The notes: generated by a model not told the origin, from the sequence alone. Shown: positions 8,202 to 17,089, numbered from the stretch's first letter. The stretch is 64,000 bases of DNA from Desulfovibrio sp. X2 (GCF_000422205.1 NZ_ATHV01000044.1:62001-126000), one strand, 5' to 3'. Numbers and translations are program-made.

Positions 8202-9152
8202 TCACAGGGCGCGCAGGAATTCCTCGAAGTAGGCGACGGTCCGGATCAGCCCCTCCTCGAAGGGCACGCGCGGCTCCCAGCCGAGCCTTTCGCGCGCCAG
8301 GGCGATGTCGGGCTTGCGCTGCCTGGGGTCGTCGTGCGGCAGGGGCTTGTGGACGATTTTCGAGCGCGAGCCGGTCATGGCCACGATCCTCTCGGCCAGT
8401 TCGCGGATGGTGAACTCGTGCGGGTTGCCCAGGTTGACCGGGCCGGTGAACTCGGGGCCGGTGCCCATGAGCCGCAGGAAGGCCTCGATCATGTCGTCCA
8501 CGTAGCAGAAGGAGCGGGTCTGCGAGCCGTCGCCGTAGATGGTGATCTCCTCGCCGCGCAGGGCCTGCACGATGAAGTTCGAGACCACGCGGCCGTCGTT
8601 CGGGTGCATGCGCGGCCCGTAGGTGTTGAAGATGCGGGCGACCTTGATGCGCACGCCGTGCTGGCGGTGGTAGTCCATGAACAGGGTCTCGGCGCAGCGC
8701 TTGCCCTCGTCGTAGCACGAGCGCGTCCCGATGGGGTTCACGTGTCCCCAGTAGTCCTCGCGCTGCGGGTGCATCTCGGGGTCGCCGTAGACCTCGGAGG
8801 TGGAGGCCTGCAGGATCTTCGCCCGGGTGCGCTTGGCCAGGCCCAGCATGTTGATGGAGCCGTGCACGCAGGTCTTGGTCGTCTGCACCGGGTCGTGCTG
8901 GTAGTGGATGGGCGAGGCCGGGCAGGCCAGATTGTAGATCTCGTCCATCTCCAGGTAGAGCGGGAAGGTGATGTCGTGCCGCATGAACTCGAAGTGCGGG
9001 TCGTCCATCAGGTGGTAGACGTTGTGCTTGGTGCCGGTGAAGCAGTTGTCCACGCAGATGACGTCGTGGCCCGCCGCGATCAGCCGGTCGCACAGGTGGG
9101 AGCCCAGGAACCCGGCGCCGCCGGTGACCAGGATGCGTTTCTTCAGATGCAT
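8202..9152 (-). CDS. UDP-glucuronate decarboxylase (UDP-xylose synthase), SDR family
   Basis: Extended short-chain dehydrogenase that converts UDP-glucuronate to UDP-xylose for surface polysaccharide synthesis in the cytosol. The 316-residue protein has the NAD-binding [11 protein letters not shown] at residues 9-19, a Thr/Ser-rich [11 protein letters not shown] near 120, the catalytic YxxxK pair in CYDEGKR near 150, and [16 protein letters not shown] near 180, which is typical of UXS proteins. The ATG at 9152 has AAGGAG seven bases upstream. It stands alone with no other nucleotide-sugar genes nearby and is divergent from the molybdenum-carrier gene. A dTDP-glucose dehydratase-like alternative is less likely given the NTYGPRM phrase. 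Confidence 0.88.
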   Translation of the reverse strand: MHLKKRILVTGGAGFLGSHLCDRLIAAGHDVICVDNCFTGTKHNVYHLMDDPHFEFMRHDITFPLYLEMDEIYNLACPASPIHYQHDPVQTTKTCVHGSINMLGLAKRTRAKILQASTSEVYGDPEMHPQREDYWGHVNPIGTRSCYDEGKRCAETLFMDYHRQHGVRIKVARIFNTYGPRMHPNDGRVVSNFIVQALRGEEITIYGDGSQTRSFCYVDDMIEAFLRLMGTGPEFTGPVNLGNPHEFTIRELAERIVAMTGSRSKIVHKPLPHDDPRQRKPDIALARERLGWEPRVPFEEGLIRTVAYFEEFLRAL

Positions 9153-9335
9153 GCGTGCTCCTTCGTGGAGGATCCCGGGACCATCCGGTGGCCTGCGCCG
9201 CGCGCGCATGGCCCGGGGGGAAAATAGCCTGCCGCGGCGCCCCTGTCCAATGCCGCCTCGCGCGGCGGCGGGGCTCCCGCGCCGTCGGCCCCGGCGTGGG
9301 GGAGAGAAAAAACGGTTTACCAACGGCCTCATATC

Positions 9336-9354
9336 GGATAATTTATTATTATCC
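9336..9354. promoter_or_regulatory. AT-rich palindrome overlapping a putative -10 box (candidate metal-regulator operator)
   Basis: GGATAATTTATTATTATCC has perfect 7-bp arms (9336-9342 and 9348-9354) around TTATT, in a locally AT-rich patch in otherwise very GC-rich DNA. Its left arm contains GATAAT (9337-9342), which can serve as a -10 box 16 bases after GTTTAC (9315-9320) for the plus-strand gene at 9379. The GATAAT...ATTATC ends resemble a Fur-type box, but the spacing is two bases shorter than the 19-bp Fur consensus. Confidence 0.5.
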
Positions 9355-9378
9355 TTTATCGAATGGCAGGAGGCCGTC

Positions 9379-9948
9379 GTGTCAGCATCCTCTCCCGTCC
9401 CGCCGCAAAAGGCTCCGCGCGCCCCGTCCCCGGACCGTCCCGCCGTCCCGCCGCCGGAGGGGGCGCGGCTGCGCATCGTCTCCGGCGGGCAGACAGGCGT
9501 GGACCGGGCCGCGCTGGACGCGGCCAGGGCGCTGGGCCTGCCGCACGGCGGCTGGTGCCCGCGCGGCCGCAGGGCCGAGGACGGCGCCGTCCCCGAAGCC
9601 TACGGGCTGCGCGAGACCGCCTCGGCCGGATACCGCGAGCGCACGAAGCGCAACGTGGTCGAGGCCGACGCCACGCTCATCCTCTGCCTGGACGGCCTGA
9701 CCCCGGGCAGCGAGCTGACCAGGCGCGTGGCGCGCGCCGCGGACAAGCCCTGCCTGGTGGTGGACCTGCGCCGTCCGCCCCTGGACGAGGCCGTGGCCCA
9801 CTGGCTGGCCGAGCGCCGCGTGGCCGCCCTGAACGTGGCCGGTTCCAGCGAGTCCAAGCGGCCCGGCATCCACGCCCTGGCCCTCGCGTTCCTCCTGCGC
9901 CTCCTCGCCCCGTGCGCCTGCGCCCGACCGCCCGGGCACGGGGAGTGA
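9379..9948 (+). CDS. Putative molybdenum carrier protein (Rossmann/LOG-like fold)
   Basis: 189 residues. The stretch [17 protein letters not shown] (about residues 33-49), followed by [17 protein letters not shown] and later YRERTKRNV, is the hallmark of the 'putative molybdenum carrier' family, named after plant/algal MoCo carrier proteins; its bacterial role is unproven. The first ~30 residues are Pro/Ala-rich and look disordered. The start is GTG 9379 with CAGGAGG five bases upstream; the nearest in-frame alternative lies in untranslated AT-rich DNA. An imperfect Fur-like palindrome overlaps its likely promoter, hinting at metal control. A perfect 10-bp-arm hairpin follows the stop. Confidence 0.7.
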   Translation: MSASSPVPPQKAPRAPSPDRPAVPPPEGARLRIVSGGQTGVDRAALDAARALGLPHGGWCPRGRRAEDGAVPEAYGLRETASAGYRERTKRNVVEADATLILCLDGLTPGSELTRRVARAADKPCLVVDLRRPPLDEAVAHWLAERRVAALNVAGSSESKRPGIHALALAFLLRLLAPCACARPPGHGE

Positions 9949-9964
9949 GGCGGTCTCCCGGGAG

Positions 9965-9985
9965 CCGGTCCTCCGGGAGGACCGG
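9965..9985 (+). terminator. GC-rich perfect hairpin after the molybdenum-carrier gene
   Basis: CCGGTCCTCC (9965-9974) is the exact reverse complement of 9976-9985, starting 17 bases after the stop at 9948. There is no T-run, so termination is inferred only from position and stem strength. Confidence 0.4.
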
Positions 9986-10137
9986 GCGCGGCCTTGCCCG
10001 CCGCGAAAAGCTCGGCTACTTTCCGGGATCGGGAAGAATCCCGAAACGTCGACGGACCGGAGACCGGGGCGGGGCCCGTCACGCGAACGCCACGCACGGT
10101 TCACGCACCCGCCGCATGCAAACGCCAGGATACGCGA

Positions 10138-11931
10138 ATGCGCACGACTTTCCGCTCGAGGCTTCTGCTCTGGTTCTGGGCCCTGCTTCTGCTGGCCGCG
10201 GCGCCGCTCTATTTCTTCATCGCCGACTCGGTGAAGACCGACCTCTTGAACAACGACCGCCAGCTGGCCCTGCACATGCTCGACGGCGCGAGCTGGCTCC
10301 TGACGCACCACGAGCCCTTTGCCGATGACGCGCGGCTCGAGGACTGGGCGCAGCAGGTGGGCGACCGGCTCGGCCTGCGGCTCACCGTGATCGACGGCGG
10401 CCACGTGCTGGCCGACAGCAAGGTCCCCTGGGACCGCGTCCCGGAGATGGAAGACCACAGCACGCGGCCCGAGGTCGTGGAGGCCGCGCACGGCGGCACC
10501 GGCATGTCCGTGCGCCACAGCGCCACCCTGGACCGCGACCTGATCTACGTCGCCCGCCTGGCCGAGCTGCCGGGCCACGACCATCCCCTGGTGGTGCGCG
10601 TGGCCCTGCCCATGGCCGAGCTCACGCAGCGCCTGGACGCGCTGAAGACCCGCTTCCTGATCATCCTGGCGGCCTGCATGGGCTGCGCGGCGCTGCTCTC
10701 CTACTGGGCCACGGGCGGCATGGCCACCTCCATCCGCGAGCTCTCCTCCCTGGTCGCGGACATCGGGCGCGGGGCCTACGGCCGCCGCGTGCGTGTCTAC
10801 TCGGGCGAGGAGTTCGCGCCCCTGGTCGAGGCGGTCAACCGCATGGCCGGGGACATCGAGCGCCATGTGGGCATGGTCGAGGAGCAGAAGGGCCAGCTCG
10901 AGGCCCTGTTCAACGGCCTCTCCGAGGGCGTCATGACCGTGGACGGCCAGGGCCGCGTGGTCTCGGTGAACTCCTCCTTCCGCGAGATGTTCCCCGAGGC
11001 CGAGCACGGCGAGGGCAAGGCCGTGCTCGAGGCCACCCTGGACGCGGAGCTCGCCCGCCTCGTGGAGCGGGCGCTGAAGCCCGATTTCTCCGGCGAAGGG
11101 CCCCGCCTGGTGCTGACGCGGCCGAGCGGCCGCGAGCTCGAGGCGCGGGTGGACGCCTACCCCGACCCCTCGGGCGCGCGCCGCGCCGTGGTCGTGGTCC
11201 AGGACGTCAGCCAGATCAGGAAGCTCGCCCGCGTGCGCCGCGACTTCGTGGCCAACGTCTCGCACGAGCTGCGCACCCCGCTGACCTCCATCAAGGGCTA
11301 CGCCGAGACGCTCTCGGCCATGCCGCCCGAGAACGTGGCCGACCGCGACCGCTTCCTGGGCGTGATCCAGCGCAACGCCGACCACATGAGCCGCATGGTG
11401 GACAGCCTGCTCGCGCTCGCGCGTTGGGAGAACAGCCAGCCCGGGTCGCGCACCGTGGCCGTGAACGCCCGCGCCCTGGCCGAGGAGGCGGCGCAGAACA
11501 TCTGGCCCGCAGCCCAGGGCAAGTCCGTGAGCGTGGCCGTGGACGCGCCCCAGGACCTGCCCGAGGTCATGGGCGACGCGGGCGGCCTGGCCGACGTCTT
11601 CCGCAACCTCATCGACAACGCCGTGAAGTACAGCCCCGAGGGCGGCAGCGTGCGCGTGGCCGCCGAGGCGAGGGACGAGCGCGTGGTCTTCCGCGTGGAG
11701 GACCAGGGCCCGGGCATCCCCGGCCACGCCAAGGACCGCATCTTCGAGCGCTTCTACCGCGTGGGCGACGGCCCGGGAAAGAAGGACGGCGGCGCCGGGC
11801 TCGGGCTCGCCATCTGCCGCAACATCGTCACCGCGCTCGGCGGCACCATCTGGGTCGAGAGCCCGCTTTCCGACGGCAAGGGCTCGGCCTTCGCCTTCGA
11901 TCTGCCCCGGGCCCGCACGGCGGCCGACTGA
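10138..11931 (+). CDS. PhoR-like membrane sensor histidine kinase
   Basis: 597 residues. A first membrane helix at ~8-30 and a second at ~173-200 enclose a periplasmic domain of ~140 residues. A HAMP linker (~200-250) and a PAS domain (~255-350, 'LFNGLSEGVMTVD') follow. The HisKA motif FVANVSHELRTPLTSIKGY places the phospho-acceptor at His376. The ATPase domain shows N-box FRNLIDNAVKYS, D-x-G-x-G in EDQGPGIPG and GAGLGLAICRNIV. This order is that of PhoR (phosphate) kinases. No response regulator is next to it, so the signal is uncertain. The start ATG 10138 has AGGA upstream; the long upstream extension in frame has no support. Confidence 0.88.
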   Translation: MRTTFRSRLLLWFWALLLLAAAPLYFFIADSVKTDLLNNDRQLALHMLDGASWLLTHHEPFADDARLEDWAQQVGDRLGLRLTVIDGGHVLADSKVPWDRVPEMEDHSTRPEVVEAAHGGTGMSVRHSATLDRDLIYVARLAELPGHDHPLVVRVALPMAELTQRLDALKTRFLIILAACMGCAALLSYWATGGMATSIRELSSLVADIGRGAYGRRVRVYSGEEFAPLVEAVNRMAGDIERHVGMVEEQKGQLEALFNGLSEGVMTVDGQGRVVSVNSSFREMFPEAEHGEGKAVLEATLDAELARLVERALKPDFSGEGPRLVLTRPSGRELEARVDAYPDPSGARRAVVVVQDVSQIRKLARVRRDFVANVSHELRTPLTSIKGYAETLSAMPPENVADRDRFLGVIQRNADHMSRMVDSLLALARWENSQPGSRTVAVNARALAEEAAQNIWPAAQGKSVSVAVDAPQDLPEVMGDAGGLADVFRNLIDNAVKYSPEGGSVRVAAEARDERVVFRVEDQGPGIPGHAKDRIFERFYRVGDGPGKKDGGAGLGLAICRNIVTALGGTIWVESPLSDGKGSAFAFDLPRARTAAD

Positions 11932-12056
11932 CCGCGGCCGAGCGACAGCGGGCGCCGGACGCGGCAGAGGGCCGCATGCGCTCCGGGGAGGCCGGACGCA
12001 AATCCTTCGCCGCGGCAAAGGGTTGGCGTTCGGCCCGGATCCCGGCAGGGCCCCCC

Positions 12057-12085
12057 TTGACCGCGTGCGAGGTATGTTCTAGCTA
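12057..12085 (+). promoter_or_regulatory. Putative sigma-70 promoter for greA
   Basis: TTGACC (12057-12062) and TAGCTA (12080-12085) are separated by 17 bases. They lie about 115 bases upstream of the greA start in a gap after the kinase gene. Read by eye only. Confidence 0.4.
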
Positions 12086-12200
12086 CATGAACTGTCATCG
12101 TGCCGTGGTCCGCAGCGCGGACCTGCGGTCCGGCCCGCGTGATCGGGCCGAAGCCGGACTTCGACAACCACCCACATCACGAGACTCAGAGGAACCAGTA

Positions 12201-12680
12201 ATGGACAGCATTCCCATTACCATTGAGGGATTCAAGCGCCTCGAGGAAGAGCTGCACAGGCTCAAGAAGGAACGGCCGGAAGTCATCCAGGCCATCAAGG
12301 AAGCGCGCGAGGAAGGCGACCTCAAGGAGAACGCGGGCTACGACGCCGCGCGTGAGCGCCAGGGCATGCTCGAGGCGCGCATCAACTACATCGAGTCGCG
12401 CATGTCGCGCTTCACCCTCATCGACCTCGCGACCCTGGACGGCGAGATCGTGACCTTCGGCGCCACCGTGGAGATCGAGGACGTGGACACGGGCGAACTC
12501 AAGAAATACACCCTGCTCGGACCGGACGAGGCCGAGCCCTCCAAGGGCAGCATCTCCGTCTTCTCGCCCGTGGGCCGGGCCATGCTGGGCAAGGAAGTGG
12601 GCGACGAGATCGTGGTCGAGGCCCCGCGCGGCAAGATCCAGTACGAAATCGTCTCCGTCGTCTTCGAGGCCTGCCAGTAA
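12201..12680 (+). CDS. greA: Transcription elongation factor GreA
   Basis: Binds the secondary channel of RNA polymerase and stimulates cleavage of backtracked RNA. The 159-residue product has the N-terminal coiled coil (~residues 8-75: EEELHRLKKERPEVIQAI, then AREEGDLKENAGYDAARERQ). The acidic DLKENAGYDAARE tip is diagnostic of Gre factors. The C-terminal FKBP-like domain ends with SPVGRAMLGKEVGDEI near 120. Length is typical. ATG 12201 is preceded by AGAGGA. It is monocistronic between a kinase gene and the convergent amidohydrolase gene. Confidence 0.97.
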   Translation: MDSIPITIEGFKRLEEELHRLKKERPEVIQAIKEAREEGDLKENAGYDAARERQGMLEARINYIESRMSRFTLIDLATLDGEIVTFGATVEIEDVDTGELKKYTLLGPDEAEPSKGSISVFSPVGRAMLGKEVGDEIVVEAPRGKIQYEIVSVVFEACQ

Positions 12681-12725
12681 GCCGCATCCGACCATCGGGT
12701 CATCTCAGGACCCTCCGCCGCGTCA

Positions 12726-13490
12726 TCACGCGTCCGGCCCCGGGGCCCTGGCGAGCGTCTCCTCGAGAGACTCCGCCAGGGCCCCGGCCACGGAACGCCA
12801 GGACGCGCCGCCGGATTCCCCGTCGGCCGAGCGGAAGCGCTGGTTGACCTCGATCTCCACCCCCAGATAGGGCGGCCCCTCGGGAAACTCCGCCGCGAAA
12901 AGGCGCCGCAGGTGCGTGGTCAGCCCGTCCGCCGCGCCGCGGTAGGGCTGGTTGCGCCGCACGCGCAGGCCGGGCGCGCGCCGCGCGAGCGCGGCGGCCC
13001 AGGCGGCGCAGAATGCCTTCTCCTCGGCCCGCTTCGGGTCGTAGAGCAGGCCCACGTCCGCGCGCCGCACCGCGCCGTCCAGCACCGGGGTGAAGCTGTG
13101 GCTCGCCAGGTGCAGCACCGGACGGCCCGAGGCGAGGACCGCGCGCGCGGCCGCCGTGGCCGCCTCGCGGTGCGGCTGCCAGTGCCGCGCGAGGATGGCC
13201 TCGCGCTCCTCCTTCGGGAGGGCGGCGGTTGTCTGCGAGAAGAGGCGGGGATGGCCGCGCGAGCGGTTCAGGTCCGCCAGCAGGCGCGTGGTCTCGGAGA
13301 AGAGGAGCGGCGCGGCCAGCCTGGCGGAGAATCTTCGGGCCAGGAGCCGCGCCAGGGCCAGGGCGCCGGGGTCGTAGCCCCGGTGCGAGGCGAGGAGCCC
13401 CTCCTGTCCGGTGAAGAGCGCCGCGTAGCGTGCAGGCACCTCGTTGCCGCCGTGCTCGCAGGTGATGAGCAGCAGTGCGTTCTCGAGCAT
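12726..13490 (-). CDS. N-formylglutamate amidohydrolase-family protein
   Basis: 254 residues of the zinc-dependent N-formylglutamate amidohydrolase fold. The signature TCEHGGNEVPARY is near residue 10, ADLNRSRGHPRLFS near 72, HLASHSFTPVLDG near 128 and YLGVEIEVNQR near 213. Classical members remove formyl from N-formylglutamate in histidine breakdown, but no hut genes are present. Instead it is the last gene of a minus-strand run with C39-like peptidase, ATP-grasp ligase and GCS2-type ligase, so a deacylase or amidohydrolase role on a peptide-like product is inferred. It starts 43 bases after the GCS2 gene; GGGAGG lies nine bases before ATG 13490. Confidence 0.85.
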   Translation of the reverse strand: MLENALLLITCEHGGNEVPARYAALFTGQEGLLASHRGYDPGALALARLLARRFSARLAAPLLFSETTRLLADLNRSRGHPRLFSQTTAALPKEEREAILARHWQPHREAATAAARAVLASGRPVLHLASHSFTPVLDGAVRRADVGLLYDPKRAEEKAFCAAWAAALARRAPGLRVRRNQPYRGAADGLTTHLRRLFAAEFPEGPPYLGVEIEVNQRFRSADGESGGASWRSVAGALAESLEETLARAPGPDA

Positions 13491-13533
13491 GGCGCCCGGC
13501 CTCCCTGGTCCGACCCGATTTCCTCGGTTCTTC

Positions 13534-14805
13534 TCAGCCCCTGAAGACCCGGCCCTGGGCCAGGCAGTCGCAGAGCTCGCCGTAGACGCGGGAAAGCCCG
13601 GAGCGGTCGAAGTCCGGCCCCAGGGCCTCGCGGATGCGCCGCGCCAGGCAGCCCTGGCCCGAGCCCTCGGGCCCCTGGCCCAGCAGCACGCCGAGCGGCT
13701 CGGCCCAGGCCGGGTCGCGCTCCTCCTCGGGCAGGCAGGTCTCGGCCAGGTGCGCCCAGACCTCGCCCGCGCGGGCCTTCTTCCCGGGGAAACGAAGGAG
13801 CCGCAGCACCTCCTCGTCGGCCACCACGGCGCGGTCCGCGTCGCGCACCGCAGCGAGGAGCAGGGCGTGCAGCCGCTGCGTGTCCGGGGCGAACTGCTCC
13901 GCCGGGCCGGACCAGCGGCCGCTGCACAGCCTGCGCAGCGCGGCGCAGATGAGCCCGGCGCAGGCCAGGTCCGCGGCCGGGCACTCCTGGGAGTCCAGCA
14001 CCCTGATCTCGATGCTGCCCCGGCCGAAGCGGGCGATGGCCCCGCGCGCGTTCAGGAACTCGTCGTGCAGCACGCCGTCGGGGTCCAGCGGCGCGATGTC
14101 GCGGTACATGCGCTCGAAGACCTCGCGGCGGTACGTCTCCTCGTCGCCGATGGGCTCGGGCACCACGAGTCCGGTGAGGCTCGGCACGCGCGCCGAGTTG
14201 GTGCGGTAGTACTCCATGCGCGCGTCGAGCCAGGGCTGGGCCCTGGCGTCGAGCACCGGCGTGGAGGCCGTGAGCGCGGGCATGAGCGGCAGGAGCAGGC
14301 GGATGGCCGCGTGCAGCGCGGCGAACTCCTCGTCGCCGTCGAAGGGCAGGTTCAGGTGCGTGCTTTGGAGATTCGACCAGCCGTGCCCCCTGCAGCCGAA
14401 GATGCGGTCGTAGGCCTGGTAGATGGGGCCGGATTCGTGCGGCCAGAGCCTGGTCTCGCGGTGCGGGTCCATCCAGGGATGCGCGCCCGTGGGCATGAGC
14501 CGCGCGCCGAAGCGCTCGAGGATGGCGTCGGCCTTGCCCACGTAGCGCTGGAAATCCGCGGCCAGGCCGGGAAGCTTCGCGGCCGGGCCGTCCGTCTTCA
14601 TCTCCAGGACGTGCAGCACCAGCTCGTTGGACCAGGCGATGTCCCCGAACTCCACGTCCGCCACGTCCCCGGTCCCTCCTGCGGCCGTCTCCCCGGCCGC
14701 CGCGGCCAGGGCCCCGTCGCAGACCGGCGACACGTCCAGGGTCGCGCGGTCCACGATCATGTATTCGATTTCCACGCCGTACGCCTCGAAGAGCCTGAGC
14801 CTCAT
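13534..14805 (-). CDS. GCS2-type carboxylate-amine ligase (glutamate-cysteine ligase family)
   Basis: 423 residues of the glutamine-synthetase-like COOH-NH2 ligase superfamily (YbdK/GCS2 branch), which joins an amino acid carboxylate to an amine using ATP. Visible landmarks are YGVEIEYMIVD at residue ~9 (Mg-binding E-x-E), NELVLHVLEMKT near 60, TGAHPWMDPHRETRLWP near 105, STHLNLPFDGDEEF near 145 and SIEIRVLDSQECP near 285. ATG 14805 overlaps the stop of the upstream ATP-grasp gene by four bases (ATGA). Tight coupling to a second, unrelated ligase argues for a shared product. It is not true GshA, because no gshB is present and the flanking genes differ. Confidence 0.85.
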   Translation of the reverse strand: MRLRLFEAYGVEIEYMIVDRATLDVSPVCDGALAAAAGETAAGGTGDVADVEFGDIAWSNELVLHVLEMKTDGPAAKLPGLAADFQRYVGKADAILERFGARLMPTGAHPWMDPHRETRLWPHESGPIYQAYDRIFGCRGHGWSNLQSTHLNLPFDGDEEFAALHAAIRLLLPLMPALTASTPVLDARAQPWLDARMEYYRTNSARVPSLTGLVVPEPIGDEETYRREVFERMYRDIAPLDPDGVLHDEFLNARGAIARFGRGSIEIRVLDSQECPAADLACAGLICAALRRLCSGRWSGPAEQFAPDTQRLHALLLAAVRDADRAVVADEEVLRLLRFPGKKARAGEVWAHLAETCLPEEERDPAWAEPLGVLLGQGPEGSGQGCLARRIREALGPDFDRSGLSRVYGELCDCLAQGRVFRG

Positions 14806-16268
14806 CTGCGCCCCCCCTGCTTGGCCGCCTCCAGGCGGCGCAGGAAGATGCGCATGATGCGCTCGTAGAGCTCGTCCTTGAGCGCCCCGTCCTCGAAGCC
14901 CGCGTCCAGGCTCGGATTGTCGTTGATCTCGATGACCGTGACCTTGTTGCCGTGCTCCTTCAGGTCCACGCCGTAGAGCCCCTCGCCGATGAGCGACGCG
15001 GCCTTCTGGGCCGTGCGCACCACCTTGGGCGGCGCGAACTCCACGGGCAGGGTCTCCACCCGGCCCTCGTCCAGGTGGCCCCGGCCGTCGCGGTGGATGA
15101 TCTGCCAGTGCTTCTTGGCCATGTAGTACTTGCAGGCGTAAAGCGGCTGGCCGTCCAGGATGCCGATGCGCCAGTCGAAGTCCGAGGGCGTGTACTCCTG
15201 CACGATGACCAGCTCCGACTTCTCGAGCAGCTTCTTGAGACCGGCCGTGAATTCGTCCTTCGTGTCGGCCCGGAGCACGCCCTGGGAGAAGGAGCTGTCC
15301 GGCTGCTTGAGCACCACGGGGAAGTCGAACTCGGCCAGCAGTTCGTCGAGGTTGCGGCCGTGGGCGATGCGGGTCTTGGGCGCGGGGATCTTGTGCCGGC
15401 CCAGGAGCTCGGCCAGGAAGACCTTGTTCGTGCAGCGCAGGATGGAGACCGGGTCGTCGATGACCACGAGCCCCTCGGACTCCGCCTTGCGGGCCATGCG
15501 GTAGGTGTGGTGGTCCACGGCCGTGGTCTCGCGGATGAACAGGGCGTCGAACTCCCAGATGCGGCCCGCGTCGTCGCGGGTGATGAACTCGGGGCTTATC
15601 TCGTTGTTGCGCGCGGCCTTGGCGAAGCGGGCCAGGGCCTTCTTGTTGGAGGGCGGGGTGGCCTCCTGGGGGTTGATCAGGATGGCCATGTCGAAGCGGT
15701 AGACGGGCTTGCGCCGCGCCCGCCGCCTGCCGTGGAACCACTCCGAGGCCGCCTTCTCCGCGAACTCGCGCTCCGCGGGCGGGATGTCCTTGACCGCGAG
15801 CGGCGAGACGTTCTGCAGCTGCCAGCCCGCGCGGCCGCAGGAGAACTCGGCCACCAGGAAGGGCGCGGGGAAGCGGCCGTAGAGGGCCTGGGCCAGGGTG
15901 TCCGGCTCGCTCCCGGGCGTGCGGCCGAAGTAGATGTTCACGGAGGCCTTGGCCCCTCCCATGAGCCCGCACTGCTTCTGGATGAGCTCGGAGAGTTCCT
16001 CCGAGGTCAGCCGGATGAGCCCGAGCGACTTCAGGTCCTGGATGGTCAGGATGTTCGGGAAGGAGCGGTGCCCGCGCGCCTCGGCCAGGAGCGAGACGTA
16101 GTAGCCGATGCTCTGGTAGCGGTACGAGCGGCAGATGTTGACGATGCGGACGTTCTTCAGGTTTCCGAAGGCCTCGTCGGCAAGATAGGTCCTGGCGGCC
16201 ACGGTATCCACGCCCGCCAAGGAGAGCGGGCATTCTTCCGGGTTCTCGAGGACTGCGAGGATGTTCAC
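14802..16268 (-). CDS. RimK-type ATP-grasp ligase with RLAN-like N-terminal domain
   Basis: 488 residues. The C-terminal ~250 residues form an ATP-grasp ligase of the RimK/glutathione-synthetase type: FPVVLKQPDSSFSQGV (P-loop-like, near 305), VIVQEYTPSDFDWRIGILDG near 350 and GVDLKEHGNKVTVIEINDNP near 445 with metal-binding E-x-N. The N-terminal ~190 residues (VNICRSYRYQSIGYYVSLLAE, later LVAEFSCGRAGW) fit the uncharacterised RimK-associated 'RLAN' domain seen in predicted amidoligase operons. The start is GTG 16268, overlapping the C39 gene stop (GTGA). It probably adds amino acids such as glutamate to a peptide or small molecule; the acceptor is unknown. Confidence 0.85.
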   Translation of the reverse strand: MNILAVLENPEECPLSLAGVDTVAARTYLADEAFGNLKNVRIVNICRSYRYQSIGYYVSLLAEARGHRSFPNILTIQDLKSLGLIRLTSEELSELIQKQCGLMGGAKASVNIYFGRTPGSEPDTLAQALYGRFPAPFLVAEFSCGRAGWQLQNVSPLAVKDIPPAEREFAEKAASEWFHGRRRARRKPVYRFDMAILINPQEATPPSNKKALARFAKAARNNEISPEFITRDDAGRIWEFDALFIRETTAVDHHTYRMARKAESEGLVVIDDPVSILRCTNKVFLAELLGRHKIPAPKTRIAHGRNLDELLAEFDFPVVLKQPDSSFSQGVLRADTKDEFTAGLKKLLEKSELVIVQEYTPSDFDWRIGILDGQPLYACKYYMAKKHWQIIHRDGRGHLDEGRVETLPVEFAPPKVVRTAQKAASLIGEGLYGVDLKEHGNKVTVIEINDNPSLDAGFEDGALKDELYERIMRIFLRRLEAAKQGGRR

Positions 16269-17089
16269 TGCTGCGTCTTCTCCCCTTTGCGTGCGGTTTT
16301 CGCCGGTTCCGTCCGCCCCTGCTCGGCCGTCCGGCCGGGCGCGGCGGGTTCGATGACCAGGAGGTTGGCGTCGTAGGTCAGGATGCCGAGCATGATGGCG
16401 TTGGCCAGGTGGCCCACCGAGACCTCGTAGCGCTGCGACCCCTCGGCCAGGGGGTTGGAGAGCAGCGGGTCGGCCACGACCACGGTGCGGCGCGCCATGT
16501 CGTAGCCGCACAGGACCACGAAGTGGCCCGAGGGCTCGCCGCGCACGTCGTCGTAGTAGGTGCTGTCCTTGATCTCGATCTCGCGCGCCGAGCGGTAGAG
16601 GTAGGTGGCCGAGAGCCCGGTCAGGATGGGCACGCCGCGCTTGAGGAAGTGGCGGATGAAGGCGCCGGTCAGGTCGCGGTGGCGGATGACGCCGCCCAGG
16701 CGCAGGAATTCCAGATAGGCGGCCGTGGCCTCGCCCAGCCTGCGCGTGCGCTTGTGCGAGAGCTGCTTCTTGAGCTTGGCCGCGAGGTCGAGCCCCGGGC
16801 GCCTGAACCAGGTCAGGTCGAAGACCTGCAGGTTGTAGGTGTAGATGGTGGCCCTGTATCCCCGGCGCAGGGCGTGGCAGCCGAGCATCACCGCCAGGGT
16901 GCCGCCGTTCTCCAGGCGCGTGACCTCGCGGATGACGGTGTCCAGGGGCACGGGGTCCCCGTAGTAGGCGTAGACCGCCTGCAGGCAGGTCGGGCCGCAG
17001 GTGGAGTCGTCGGGCTGGGGGTTGATGGGCAGGCGGAAGGAGGCCTGCATGGGTTCGGGTGGTTCGACGATGCTCGCCTCGATGGGCAT
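16265..17089 (-). CDS. C39-like cysteine peptidase family protein
   Basis: 274 residues resembling the papain-fold C39 (bacteriocin-leader) peptidase group. The catalytic Cys is in DDSTCGPTCLQAVYAYYG (Cys31), the His in PSGHFVVLCGYD (~213), and the Asp in VVVADPLLSNP. No ABC transporter domain is attached and no signal peptide is visible, so it is a soluble stand-alone enzyme, unlike exported-bacteriocin processors. The last ~30 residues are a Lys/Thr/Gln-rich tail. ATG 17089 was chosen for its GAGG upstream and because similarity begins shortly after. It is the first gene of the peptidase/ATP-grasp/GCS2/amidohydrolase run. It could cleave or transfer a peptide made by the ligases. Confidence 0.8.
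   Translation of the reverse strand: MPIEASIVEPPEPMQASFRLPINPQPDDSTCGPTCLQAVYAYYGDPVPLDTVIREVTRLENGGTLAVMLGCHALRRGYRATIYTYNLQVFDLTWFRRPGLDLAAKLKKQLSHKRTRRLGEATAAYLEFLRLGGVIRHRDLTGAFIRHFLKRGVPILTGLSATYLYRSAREIEIKDSTYYDDVRGEPSGHFVVLCGYDMARRTVVVADPLLSNPLAEGSQRYEVSVGHLANAIMLGILTYDANLLVIEPAAPGRTAEQGRTEPAKTARKGEKTQQ

Noticed and set aside
9382-12018. Long minus-strand open frame (~878 codons) opposite the kinase and molybdenum-carrier genes
   Set aside because: Composition is Gly/Ala/His/Val low-complexity without any motif, as expected of an antisense shadow in GC-rich DNA; the plus-strand kinase has all family motifs.
13534-14805. Glutamate-cysteine ligase GshA of glutathione synthesis
   Set aside because: No gshB nearby, and the overlap with an ATP-grasp/RLAN protein and C39-like peptidase points to a different amidoligase pathway.
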